NCBI GenBank assembly: GCA_022419385.1
Contig: JAJUBI010000004.1
Coordinates: forward strand, 4,817,286 to 4,881,285
DNA: 64,000 nucleotides
Direction of reading: 5' to 3'
Source: Paraconiothyrium sp. Pb-2020
Lineage: Eukaryota > Ascomycota > Dothideomycetes > Pleosporales > Didymosphaeriaceae
Part shown: positions 54,421-64,000 of the stretch, one piece after another
Numbering within the stretch: position 1 is the first letter of the stretch
How the letters are laid out: each line of letters starts with the position of its first letter
The notes under the pieces: generated by a model
Told to the model about the DNA's origin: nothing
Database searches by the model: none
What the model saw: only the letters and a program-made list of their open reading frames with translations
Made by a program: the position numbers and the translations under genes

Positions 54421-56315
54421 GATTCCCGTTTTCGCTTTGACGTCGAGTACCGGGTCGGACAGCCCTTATGAGGAGGTACCGCCTAGATGTGAAACGTGGC
54501 TGTGCAAGCATGGAAATGCGCGCCCATTCCAGCCGGACAACTGTGCCGCATGCGCCTCGCTCAAGAATCTCGATCGCTCGCGAACGACATCGCTTGCACC
54601 TTCGACGTTGAAGGACTATCCAAGCTTGGAGCTGACTAGCTTGAGATAGTGGAACAACTACAAGCCCTGGTAACTTTTCCATGGTGCCAGGATGCGCTTT
54701 GGGCAGTGTCAACGTCTGCGTATCGCGCGATTCGTCTAATGCTTTGTCGGATCAGGCTGGCTTCCCGCATCTCGATACCTAGGTACTTCCGGACATAGAT
54801 GCTATCGAGCGTGCTTGAAGATGGAACAAATTCTGAGCCTGGCAGAAGTACCTGCTCCTGAGAGATCGCAGTGCGAAGCGGAGTCGACCGGTTATTCCTG
54901 TTTAGTGAAGGCGACAACTTGCGCGCCGGGGCGGGGTTACCTAGCACACGCGCCTAAGTACACCCAGTACGCTAGCGATAACCCAACAAATGTACAACGG
55001 TTGGCACAATTCAAAGGGGAAGATCCAGCACCCAGAGTGAATCTTTCATTTCTTGTCAATACTGACCATATAATCTTGCCCGCGCATGTCTTCACCATGA
55101 CAGGAAACTGAGTTGGTAGAGGCGACCCAGGACCGCCGCCGAAGCCTCGTTACACCCACGCGTGCGCCTACAAGAACGACACTCCCTACATCGCTGGCTG
55201 GCTCGAAGCCGTTCACTGTGACTCTGGGATCGCTGAAGGTTTCGTGAACTCCGACAGGACAGCCTTTATAACCCCACAAGCCGCAGCTAGCAGTTCTTAC
55301 CGCGGAATAAACTATCCTGGTTTCCGACTCCATACTAAAATCTACATCTATTGTCAACTATGAACCAGGGCTTACAGTGCCCGTCACTCTAGGCGACATA
55401 TTCTCTCGCACTATTGAGACTCGTCGCCAAGTTTGTCAATGGGTACAAGGGACGTGCCGGTTCAAAGCTTCCTAGGCGTCCAGGTCGCTTGCTAGGGAAG
55501 AGATATTCTTATTTCGAGGCTAAATAAAGGAGAAAATCTAAGAGAGGATGAAATAGCTTCTAGCAGAAGAACCATCTTCTGATTTCACCAACCGGTTTGC
55601 GAGCCTTTCAATGCAAGAGCCTTCTGAGTGGCAAGGTCGCGGCGTTGCCTGCCATCGCAATTTCATTTTTGCCTTAAGAGAATTGCTCTTCGGATCTCCA
55701 ATATACACGAAGCTTCATGCAACAGTCGTGATAATGGAACCGAGATTGGCGCGCATTGGCATCAGACTGTGTGCTAGTGCGGTTAACACTTAGCAATTGA
55801 GTCTGTGCCCCGTCGATCTGGGCATGGGAAGGAACAAACATAATAAGCTTGGGATAACATGCAGGATAGTACTTTCTGGATCGACCGGTGTGGTGCCCAA
55901 TCACGGGGCATCCGGCACCCGACTTCTCCGAGTTCCACTTCTCAAAGTGTAAATGGCCTTCTCATAGTTAATACGGAGGGAGTCGGGAGCCGAATGTACC
56001 GCGATTGGGTGCTATGCCACATGAATTGGATTCTTTCCTAGGATGTTGCTTGAATCTACAGGTGGAGCTATTGACTAAGCTTCATTGTGCATTAAGTTAC
56101 TTCTATCTCACACAACAAGCCCTGCTGCCTGGATGTCGCAACTTCATCCTTGTTCTGGAAAGTGGCTTTCATTAGCCTGTTGACGTCTATGTTGATGATG
56201 TGGTAGGTATAAAACGATCAGCTCAGACACGCTCTGAATAACACATTTGCAAGCACCCTTATCTGCGCACTTCCAAGTTCTTTTTCTGCCGATCTATCTA
56301 CTTTTGTTACTGGAT
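54421..56315. other. Gene-free interval
   Basis: 1.9 kb with no supported gene on either strand. It contains the third perfect TACCTAGGTA palindrome at 54776-54785. Confidence 0.45.
54776..54785. promoter_or_regulatory. Palindrome TACCTAGGTA, copy 3
   Basis: Perfect copy in the gene-free stretch upstream of the second HET gene. Confidence 0.4.
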
Positions 56316-57631
56316 ATGTGGTTCCTGATACTGTTCTGCTCTTTGGTGAGCGTCTCTATACATCCTGCAAGGGCAGCTCTGCAACTTCAGAGCGTCGATG
56401 TTGCGATCGTAGGAGGGGGTCTCTCCGGCCTCACAGCAGCGAAAAAGCTCATTGAAGGTGGCAAATCAGTGCTTGTTCTTGAAGCTCGCGACCGAATAGG
56501 CGGTAAGACACTCAACAGGAAGCTCGCCAATGGAGGCGTCACCGAGGTGGGAACCGAGTTCGTCGGTCCTACGCAAAACAAGGTCATCCAATACATCTCT
56601 ACCCTTGGGCTTCAGACCTTCGATACTTACAACAACGAAAGCTTAGTGCTTTGAGTTAACGATCAGCGCATTCTTTATGTTCTGGATGCTGCAACTGGCG
56701 GTGTTCCACCCGTTCCAGAGGAGGTTCTGGCTGAGGCAGCCACAATAGTCGCGACTCTCGATGGTTGGGTTGCGACTGTTGACACGAACGCTCCCTGAGA
56801 ACATACTAACGCTACGGAGGGAGTGGGATAGTGTTACGTTTGGACAGTGGGTCAATGGCGTTGCCACACAGGAAGGTACGCAGTTCGTACTGACTAGCTT
56901 CACCAAGGCCGTCTTTGCCGCGGAGCCAGCCGAAGTGTCATTGCTCTATGTGATAGCATACATTTCCGCGGCTGGAGACGAGTCCAACAAAGGAACTTTC
57001 GGTCGGGTTATTGGCGTTACTGGCGGCGCACAAGAAAAGCGAGTCGAAGGCGGGACACAGCTCATTCCCCTTAGACTCGCCGACAAGGTTGGAGAACAGC
57101 ACATCTCCCTCAACACTCCCGTTCACTGCATCAACAAAACCTCCACAGGCTACCAAACCACAGCGAAGGGCCTTAACGTGAGGGCCAACAAAGTAGTCCT
57201 CGCGCTTGCGCCACCCCTCGTCAAAGATATCAAATTCTCACCTCCCCTTCCCCATGCATGTACACAACTCAACCAACTACTCCGCATGGGCGCGATCGGA
57301 AAGGCTATCGGAATCTACGATACTTCCTTCTGGCGTACTAGCGAAAACCTCAACGGGCAGACTATCAGCGATACCGGGGCCTCGAAAGTGACATTCGACA
57401 ACACGCCCTCTTCTTCGACTTTCGGCGCTATCATGGGCTCCGGTTGCGTTTGCGCCAGTAGGAGTATTGAGTAGGTATGGGCAGGCGTTAAGAAAAACGG
57501 TGGTTGGAATACATTGGGCAGGAACAGAGACGGCAGAATACTGGACTGGTCATATGGATGGGGCTATTAGAAGCGGGGGGAGGGTCGCTGAAGGATACTG
57601 GGGCAGTGAGCTAGGGCATATACAGATGTAG
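56316..57631 (+). pseudogene. Decayed flavin amine oxidase (monoamine oxidase-like)
   Basis: The N-terminus is intact: signal-like MWFLILFCSLVSVSI, then the FAD dinucleotide motif VDVAIVGGGLSGLTAAKKL, EARDRIGGKT and GTEFVGPTQNKV. The frame then meets a TGA at 56652 where the family needs a residue (LVL-stop-VNDQRILYV), continues to a second TGA at 56796 (TVDTNAP-stop, where relatives have Trp), and shifts into another frame (REWDSVTFGQWV through SLLYVIAYISAAGDE and LALAPPLVKDIKFSPPL). This frame ends at 57472 just after GAIMGSG, and the C-terminal FAD block RYGQALRKTVVGIHWAGTET resumes in the third frame. About 100 or more residues of the substrate domain normally lying between these two blocks are absent. 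Two stops, a frameshift and a deletion make a functional product very unlikely. Confidence 0.88.
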
Positions 57632-58444
57632 ACGAATGATGCACTGCTATATTCTTAGACAGAGCTCGGCCGAGAGTAGTTGTACTTGAAACATAACTAA
57701 TAAGTTCTTAACGCGCGGCCTCACCCGGCGCACGAGCTCGCTCAATCGCGCCAGACAGCAGAAGGCGATTACAATGTCCCCACATCCATGAGCTTCGATA
57801 GGCAGCCGCGGTATAGATCTTAGAGGTTAGAGACATACCTATGCCACGAAAGATGTTGGTGCCGCTACCGGCATGGAACTGTTGGCACCTCACCGACGCA
57901 CGTAACTTGGAATGAGAGTGAGCAGACTGCATACGATGGAGGGCAGAGCTCCAGGATCATCACCATATGCTACTTATATATCTAGGTAATAACAACCATG
58001 GGCACATAATTGAACCCCCGGATAACTAGGAGAGGGTGCCCCACTGCGATGGTGATCGACTTGATGATGGCCTAGTCTCCGAGTAGTTCTGCAGGTCACT
58101 TTCCCGTTCCGACACCGCGTCGAGTTCACACGTTAGATGCACATGTCGCGCCCGTTGTGGATACACGGGCTCGAGCTGAGCCATGAGCATATTCATGCTT
58201 ATACTGACGGCCGTATCGTGTATTCAAGTCCGACCTTAGCTCTGACTACTGCTCGTAGCAGTGCCCTTCGCGATCGTGCTCAGCGCTTGCGCATTCGCCG
58301 TAGGCTTACCAGTCGTGTCATCGGTCGGCACCTCCTAAGTCGCAAACGCCAAGAAGACACCCTCAAAATGGGAGTCGTCATTGGCGTAGTGGAAGAAGAT
58401 AGCGCCTCGTCACGAGTAATTAGCAATTGCGGACTGCGCATGTT
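57632..58444. other. Intergenic, no gene seen
   Basis: About 0.8 kb. A plus-strand frame (58137-58511) overlaps the 3' exon of the DUF2278 gene on the other strand and has no motif. Confidence 0.4.
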
Positions 58445-59181
58445 TTATTCAAGAGATGTTGGCCTACCATCCTTGCCGACAGCGCTATCGAAGTCGGATT
58501 CATTTCCTTGATTCATATGAACTAGTCGTAGGTCAGTATATAGCTCTGCAGATCAGCCATGTCATTTGCATACTGTCGTGAATCCCAGTTCCGTAGTCAG
58601 ACCCAAAAAGGTACATGTCCGCTTTCGCTTTTATAGCATCATTTAAGATCGGCTCCAGCTGGTCAAGGATATCGTTGTTCGCTCCTTCCTCAGAGTTGGG
58701 CAGCACACGACCAGCGCTGAGGTCGATGAGAGTAGGCTTCGTGCGGAGATAGTCCAGTGACAAGCCCTGTCCAGCAGCGTCTGTGGCTTGGTGGAATCCC
58801 CGCGAAAGCGAGGTCAATTGTTGGGTGAACGTCGGGTTGTTGTATTGGCGATTCAGCCAGTATACGAGGTCATGGTCTTTGTCGGTGGAAGCCACTTTGA
58901 TGTCCGCCTCCCTGGTGCCCGAGCCGTCGTTGAATTTTAGGGTGATGTGAGGAGACTTGTCCTGCTGGAGCGTCTGAGCGGTGAAGCTCAAGGGTGTTCC
59001 CTATTGCAGGAAGGGTGTTCAGCGAGAATCCAGACGACCGCGATGCTTTCATGTCTCACCTTCCAGCAACCATAGTCTGTGATGCCTGAGGAGTTAGCCG
59101 ACTCGTGAGCATGCCTGAGGAGTTAGCCGACTCGTGAGCATGCCTGTCGCTATGCTTCTTGTTCTTATGGTTGTGAGGCAT
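58445..59181 (-). pseudogene. DUF2278-family gene frameshifted by a 29-bp tandem duplication
   Basis: Three exons on the minus strand: 59181-59060, 59000-58574 and 58521-58445, introns 59 nt (GTGAGA...CAATAG) and 52 nt (GTATGC...GACTAG). The last splice restores the family hallmark GIHDIHMNQGN, and the middle exon has SPHITLKFNDGSG, LSLDYLRTKP, NNDILDQLEPIL and MYLFGSDYG, matching DUF2278 proteins, which occur in fungi and bacteria and have no established activity. Exon 1 begins MPHNHKNKKHSDRHAHES and contains two adjacent identical 29-bp copies (59082-59110, 59111-59139). Because 29 is not a multiple of three, the frame shifts and ends early. With a single copy, exon 1 would be 93 nt, exactly in phase with exon 2 (SGITDYGCWK / GTPLSFT). 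The break therefore looks recent: the rest of the gene is intact. Confidence 0.85.
59082..59139. repeat. 29-bp perfect tandem duplication
   Basis: Two identical adjacent copies, 59082-59110 and 59111-59139, each starting ATGCCTGAGGAG on the + strand, followed by a partial third match ATGCCTG. It lies inside exon 1 of the DUF2278 gene and causes its frameshift. Confidence 0.9.
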
Positions 59182-60696
59182 TGTCGCGGTCTGTCTGATG
59201 AAGTTCAATGTCTGCGGTTGCTCTTTGGGAATTAAGCACGATGGTGAAAGCTTAAATGCCACAAGCGCGAAGCTTGGTACTTGAGTCTTTCAAAGCATGG
59301 CTACTACGGATTGGCGCAGGGCCTTCTAGGGGCACACGGGACCCTGTACCATCCAAGGGTAAACCATGACATGTGTGACGAAGTGTGACAGGACGTTGAC
59401 AGCGTGGTTCACACGTCGTTGGTCATTGGAGCGCGCTTGATAGCTTAGTCGGACGCGTCGTCAGCTCCATCTTAGCTTCTGCTGATCGGGACATAGGGCA
59501 CACCGATCTGTCCAAACTTCATTGTAGTGGCCAGGTACTCTTGTTGTTGTTTGTAGATTTATGTTCTGCTGCGATACCTCTTAAAGTGTTGACGACGTCA
59601 TCTGTCCCCGAAAGAGTGCGTCGGCTACCTGGCGCCGCGTACCCCACCCTTGTCTTTTGCCCGGGCCGGTCCGCATCTCGGCAGATAGATATGGTAGACT
59701 TTCGCCCATAATAAGGTCCTTTCCAGGACGCTGAAGGATGTCATCGAAAAGCCATTCGCATCAAACCTTGGAACGGCAGGTGTTTAGTCGACGGCACCCA
59801 ATACCCTTTGTGACAATGGCAGCCTCGCGCTTTCGCTGCAAACAGAAATGACATACGTGCTGGACATCACAGCTGAAATACGGACCATCCATCAGTGCTA
59901 CGCGGTCCTCCAGCGGGGTATCTGAGCCGGACAGAGCTAGGAGCACGACTTCGGTGCTCAGCGTATCTTCGGCCTGCACAGGTCGCTGAAACGCTAGTGT
60001 CAAGCTCTGGATATTACCGGCGATTTCTTTGCTGCATGTAAGAAGTAACGCTGCCAACGCCCCCATCTTTGCAACGTTGCAGTGCTTTGTAGGGGTCTGA
60101 GTAGTATGCGTCAATTGTCGCAATGCGCTGGGTCATCTCCTCTTAGAACCTCGCTAGAGAGCTTGCCGCGTTGAAACATTGTGGGATGAGAATCGGGAGC
60201 AATGACGATGACTGATAAGTGATTTGTTGCATTGATAAGTCTTACACTGCGAGGTTTTTGTTCACGTGTACGGGAACAGCAGGCGAAATGTGGTCTTGTA
60301 TGGGCTTCGGGCGTACGCAATGAGAGAAGAGCTAGCGGCAATGCAGAGGCGGGCTCAAGGATTACTAGCCCTCACTCAGAACTGGCTCCTTGTACATTGT
60401 GACTACCTCCCGCTGAAACATCTTCAGAGGGAAGTAGTGATTGACCTAACGCGCTGGGACTAGGTATGCGTCTAATTCCTCAAGTTCCTCCATGCTCATC
60501 GATCCATCAAATGGGACTTAACATTAGCCTTAACAGCATATGGAATCGCAGTCGGGAATCATGAAACACGAATAGATGAACGAGTAACAATTTTCTCCTA
60601 CAACTCTACCCTTACCCCCACAGCACAGATTCCGCGACCATAGCATCCTTCGTGAGCAATCTTCCTTCACGTACCCACAACTTTCTCTCCCGTAAT
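59182..60696. other. Gene-poor interval
   Basis: 1.5 kb. A minus-strand frame 59761-60123 (about 100 codons from an internal ATG, MGALAALLLTCSKEIAGN) is open, but no family or splice support is visible. Nothing else recognised. Confidence 0.35.
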
Positions 60697-61057
60697 CTAG
60701 CAGTGATCGCTAACCTGGCTCCCAAAAGGCTCATTAACACAGTTTCCATCGCACAGGCGGATGAACTCAATGGCCCCGTTGTTGACGCAGTTGAACAGGG
60801 CTTTGGCTTGCGCGTTAGCGTCAGTGGGTTGGTCAGCGGCGTCGAGAGTTTGATAAATCGTCGAGGCGTAGTCTCCTGATGGGATTGTTAGTTGGAGTAG
60901 GAGCGATGGAGAAGCGGGAGAGAGGAGGAGAAGGAGAAGACGAACCTTGCGAAAGGAGGTTTCCACTGCAGTACGCGTACCCAGCGAAACAATTGTCCGC
61001 AACGACAGCGCTAGCCATGGTGGCGGCGGCGAGGACAGAGATCTTGGAGAAGTACAT
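60697..61057 (-). CDS. Small secreted cysteine-containing protein
   Basis: Two exons, 61057-60946 and 60875-60697, with a 70-nt pyrimidine-rich intron (GTTCGT...CATCAG), 96 residues. A signal peptide (MYFSKISVLAAATMASAVVA) is followed by DNCFAGYAYCSGNLL, a helical middle (DYASTIYQTLDAADQPT) and FNCVNNGAIEFIRLC, DGNCV and a final Cys. There are six Cys in the mature part, with a spacing typical of small fungal secreted proteins that form three disulfides. No named family is recognised. The ATG is immediately preceded in the transcript by a CTAT/CAAT tetranucleotide repeat. The frame on the complementary strand is a shadow. Confidence 0.72.
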
Positions 61058-61058
61058 A

Positions 61059-61091
61059 TTGATTGATTGATTGATAGATAGATAGATAGAT
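61059..61091. repeat. Compound tetranucleotide microsatellite in a 5' leader
   Basis: (TTGA)n followed by (TAGA)n on the + strand; on the transcript strand it reads CTAT repeats then CAAT repeats ending one base before the ATG of the small secreted protein. Confidence 0.85.
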
Positions 61092-63416
61092 GAGAAGTGC
61101 TGGTTTGGTGAAAGATGTAGATGATTGAAGGTTTTGTTGTTGTGTGATGGTTCTCCATCCAGAGCAGACAGCCTACCTCTTTATATACCCCTATCCCTCT
61201 ATTCAGGATTCCTATATTCTTGTCCACGCTGCACGATGATGCTGTTCGTAACCTCATGTCTGACATGTTCGTCACTGGCGTCAAGGGAGGTAGTCGGCCA
61301 ATTATCTCATATTCGGTCCAAGGCTGCAATGTCAAGGCATGATGTGATTGGGGTGCGAGACCGCAGTAAGGATCCTTGCGGTACTAAGATCAAGATCGTC
61401 GTGCAGGATTCCCAATCTTGTACACGATTTAAAGTTCCTGATCATGGATGTATACTCGGGTCTCAACGAGGATAGGGTGTACAATTGAAACTGTGGATCG
61501 GGATGTGGAGTTGGGCGTGAGGATGAGGCTGATGCAGAGATTAGCCTAGTCTGGTATCCAGTTCTCCGTAGAGTGAGGTCGCACGGATAAGCTAAGTAGG
61601 TAGGCAGATGGGATAGACCGAAGAACCGCCTTCTCTATTCTTAGTACTAGCCCCAGACCTATCGTACTCAGGTTATCGCTTAATCCATTCTGCTTTCAAT
61701 TAAGCAATTTGAGTTCACTGTTTACGCGTTACTGCTGTTGATGCCAACAAGATGGCCTGGGCCAGTAGCTCGGGCTGTGCATCTCTATAAAAAAGGTACA
61801 TCGGGTAGGCACATGTGCGGAAGACTTGGCTGAGCGGGCCTTACGCCCTGATTAGCTCGATCGCAGGTATGCTTCAAGACCAATCCGGGGGGTTGGCGAA
61901 TTTTAACCGTCTCCACCGGAAAGTAGTGCTAACGGATTCCATCATGGTCCTTTTCCCGCTTATGTTACTATGGAACTGACACAAGAGGGGCCAAATTAGG
62001 CAGTGGTAAGTTGTGAAGTATTGGGCGTTATCTTACTCAGCCGCCAGGATACAAGCACAAATGAAGCAGCCGTTGATCTCCTAGACAGCCCCAATTCGCT
62101 CATGCAAATACGGCATATGTTGAAGAAAATATAACGTCCATCCTTTGTGTGCTATTTCTTACGGCTAAACATTGGAATTTGAAACAACGTCTTTAATTTC
62201 CCTGCAAACACTGCCTTGCGCTAGTACCTACGGGGCGTATTGTAACTTCGCGATCTTGGGAGTCTACGGCAAGGCGCATGTGGCATGTCGCCGGATTCAC
62301 AGTTGCCCCGTGCATGCGTCAGGCGCAAGATTTTCATATGGAGGTGCCTTCTTTCGTACATTCAGGATGCAACTTTCGAAACGCTACATTGGCAGCGGGC
62401 TGTGGGACTGCGCTGCCAAGGCCAAGGATGCGAGCAGTGCGTGCCTACAGATGCTTAAGGGACATAGCGAATGAGTCAATATGCTCGCCTCTCGCACGAC
62501 TCGATCCAGCTGGGGTTGGCCTCTGGCGACAACACCGTCTGGAGGCCCGACGTTCACCTGCAGTAGATTCAGATTGGTGATGTCGTATCTAGATCACGTT
62601 TCGGGGCTCGGTGCAGTGTGTCTCTCCAGTAGATACTTCGTTTCCAAGTTTATTTGGGCTTGCAACATGAGGAACGAGCCGTCTTGGTCCCCGCAAGGAA
62701 GTAGTTCGTCTTCCAGGCATGTAGCGAGCTTTGAGAGGGTAAGCCCGGAGAGATTCCTAAAATTAAGGGTGTCGAAGGAGTAGAGTGGGTCTTTTACGTG
62801 GGAATTACATGGTACTTTTTGGTGGGATGATTCAAGGTTATCCTTCTTCCGTAGGTGGATATGGTTGATGAATGCCGGGACGGTGATTTATGCGAGCGCC
62901 CCGAGATACAGAAGGAATTCAACACGGCCATACGTTACACGCTATCTTTACGCGGAGTGACCAGGTTCGGGGGTGGAGGAAGCATTGGTGCCGCCGTAAT
63001 TCTAGGTCGGCTTGGGGTGGATCAGGCTTTGAATATGTGAGTTGACGTGGTTCGTAAAGAAAATCGTAACAACACTTTACGAAGCTAAATTTCCCACCCC
63101 TCGTACAAACTGAAGCATAACCTATGGAGAAAACCTGAGATGATGCTGCACGTAGGTTAATTGCGTATAGCACCTCCTGCTCTACACACACAACCTCCTA
63201 CCACCCACATAGAAGCTCCTTGGCTCCTACTCCAACAGTCCTCACCCACACCACTTACGTACACGACCACTACGCACACTGTCAATTTAGAGTAAACCCT
63301 ACGCCCTGAGAAACATCTATTAGCGAAAGAATCATTACCACAGCCTCTGTGCCGCGAAGGGCCAACAACGAATTTCTCTTTCCCAAACACTTTCTTAGGA
63401 ATCCAAAATTTTCACC
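61092..63416. other. Gene-free interval
   Basis: 2.3 kb. Several short frames (for example 62172-62474 and 62855-63040 on +) show no motif or splice support. No RNA gene or repeat recognised. Confidence 0.4.
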
Positions 63417-64000
63417 TTACCCAACTGGTCCCATCCAGCGACCCGTTAAGTCGACGGATGTGAAAGGACTCGCCTTGCAACCCATATCTGGCTCAAGGAG
63501 TGCAAATATTGGAAAGCGGACCTTTACATATCCCCGCGCGAGGAAAGTGATTCCAATATCGACTTTTGTGCCAGTTTGGTGACAATACGCAGGGTATGTC
63601 AGAGTTCGCGTGTCAATGGTGACCGGAATGGAAATGCTTTCTATCGCGAACGTGCGCACACCAAAATCAAAGTAGATGTGTGATGATTTCGAATCGGTAT
63701 GGATGCGCATGACTCCCCCGGGAACCCATTGAGGATAATCCCAGCTGAGGCCACCCTCGAAGTAGCGCCAGAGCATTGGAGAGCTTAATTTCCACAAGCT
63801 GTGCTCCGAGAATGTCGTGGTGACGAGGACCGCATTCCAAGCTGTAGTAATGCCCTCGCGAGTAGGATGTTGACCATTTGCCTCAAGGGGGAGAATGTTT
63901 TCCGCTGCGTTGTGAAGTTGGCGTTCCCAATCCACGTGTTGATCGAAGACCTTCTTCTGGAAAGCCAGCTTAGTTTCGATGGCAAATGTCGGGAGATTGG
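63417..64000 (-). CDS. Unknown protein, 5' end cut by the window edge
   Basis: The minus-strand frame is open from the edge (64000, residues NLPTFAIETKLAFQKKVF) to a stop at 63417, at least 194 residues. The visible part has Trp- and Tyr-rich stretches (HSLWKLSSPMLWRYFEGG, SWDYPQWVPGG), alternating beta-like segments (SSHIYFDFGVRTFAIESI) and a C-terminal GRWMGPVG. It has no signal peptide, TM segment or motif that I recognise. A run of 194 codons with protein-like composition makes a real gene likely. The true start lies outside the window. Confidence 0.6.
   Translation of the reverse strand, partial: NLPTFAIETKLAFQKKVFDQHVDWERQLHNAAENILPLEANGQHPTREGITTAWNAVLVTTTFSEHSLWKLSSPMLWRYFEGGLSWDYPQWVPGGVMRIHTDSKSSHIYFDFGVRTFAIESISIPVTIDTRTLTYPAYCHQTGTKVDIGITFLARGYVKVRFPIFALLEPDMGCKASPFTSVDLTGRWMGPVG

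Overview
This window is nuclear DNA from a filamentous ascomycete (Pezizomycotina). The style suggests Dothideomycetes, but that placement is an inference. The signs are genes split by many 45-110 nt GT..AG introns with CTGAC/CTAAT-like branch points, two HET-domain genes, a fungal rhodopsin-like membrane protein, SSN3 (Cdk8), RIB1, small secreted cysteine-containing proteins, and isolated genes on both strands with no operons. I saw no tRNA, rRNA, CRISPR array or intact transposon. All exon limits were worked out by hand from reading frame, splice consensus and family motifs.

Layout. 1-6.4 kb: a hypothetical coiled-coil-like protein, a four-TM protein and a HET protein. 7.0-16.5 kb: a compact set of tailoring-type genes, namely P450, SAM methyltransferase and rhodopsin-like membrane protein on +, then a second P450 and a 14-TM MFS exporter on -. 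This looks like a secondary-metabolite cluster, but no PKS, NRPS, terpene cyclase or prenyltransferase gene lies beside it. Both P450s lack the usual I-helix threonine. 18.2-26.1 kb: an accessory island with an orphan protein, two related protein-kinase-like genes, an Arf/Arl-like GTPase with altered catalytic motifs, and a broken gene that looks like an LRAT-type papain-fold enzyme with a glycine-zipper tail. 27.4-32 kb: an F-box protein, a 120-bp tandem repeat array and a secreted carboxylesterase with an in-frame TAG near its 3' end.

34.7-45.7 kb is more housekeeping-like: a hydrophilic repeat protein with duplicated exons, RIB1 (riboflavin), a sugar-transporter-family MFS protein, SSN3 (Mediator kinase), a secreted CAP/PR-1 protein with a mutated splice donor, and a DsbA/FrnE-like protein. 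46.6-64 kb is gene-sparse: a tiny cysteine-rich secreted peptide, a secreted beta-propeller, a second HET protein, a decayed flavin amine oxidase, a DUF2278 gene broken by a 29-bp duplication, another small secreted protein with a microsatellite touching its start codon, and a truncated unknown gene at the right edge.

Two themes stand out. First, there is a possible undescribed gene set at 19.6-26.1 kb (kinase / Arf-like / LRAT-like zipper protein / kinase) and a backbone-less P450-methyltransferase cluster. Second, several genes carry single disabling changes (nonsense, frameshift, splice donor, duplication, deletion). This points either to active gene decay in accessory DNA or to local assembly error.
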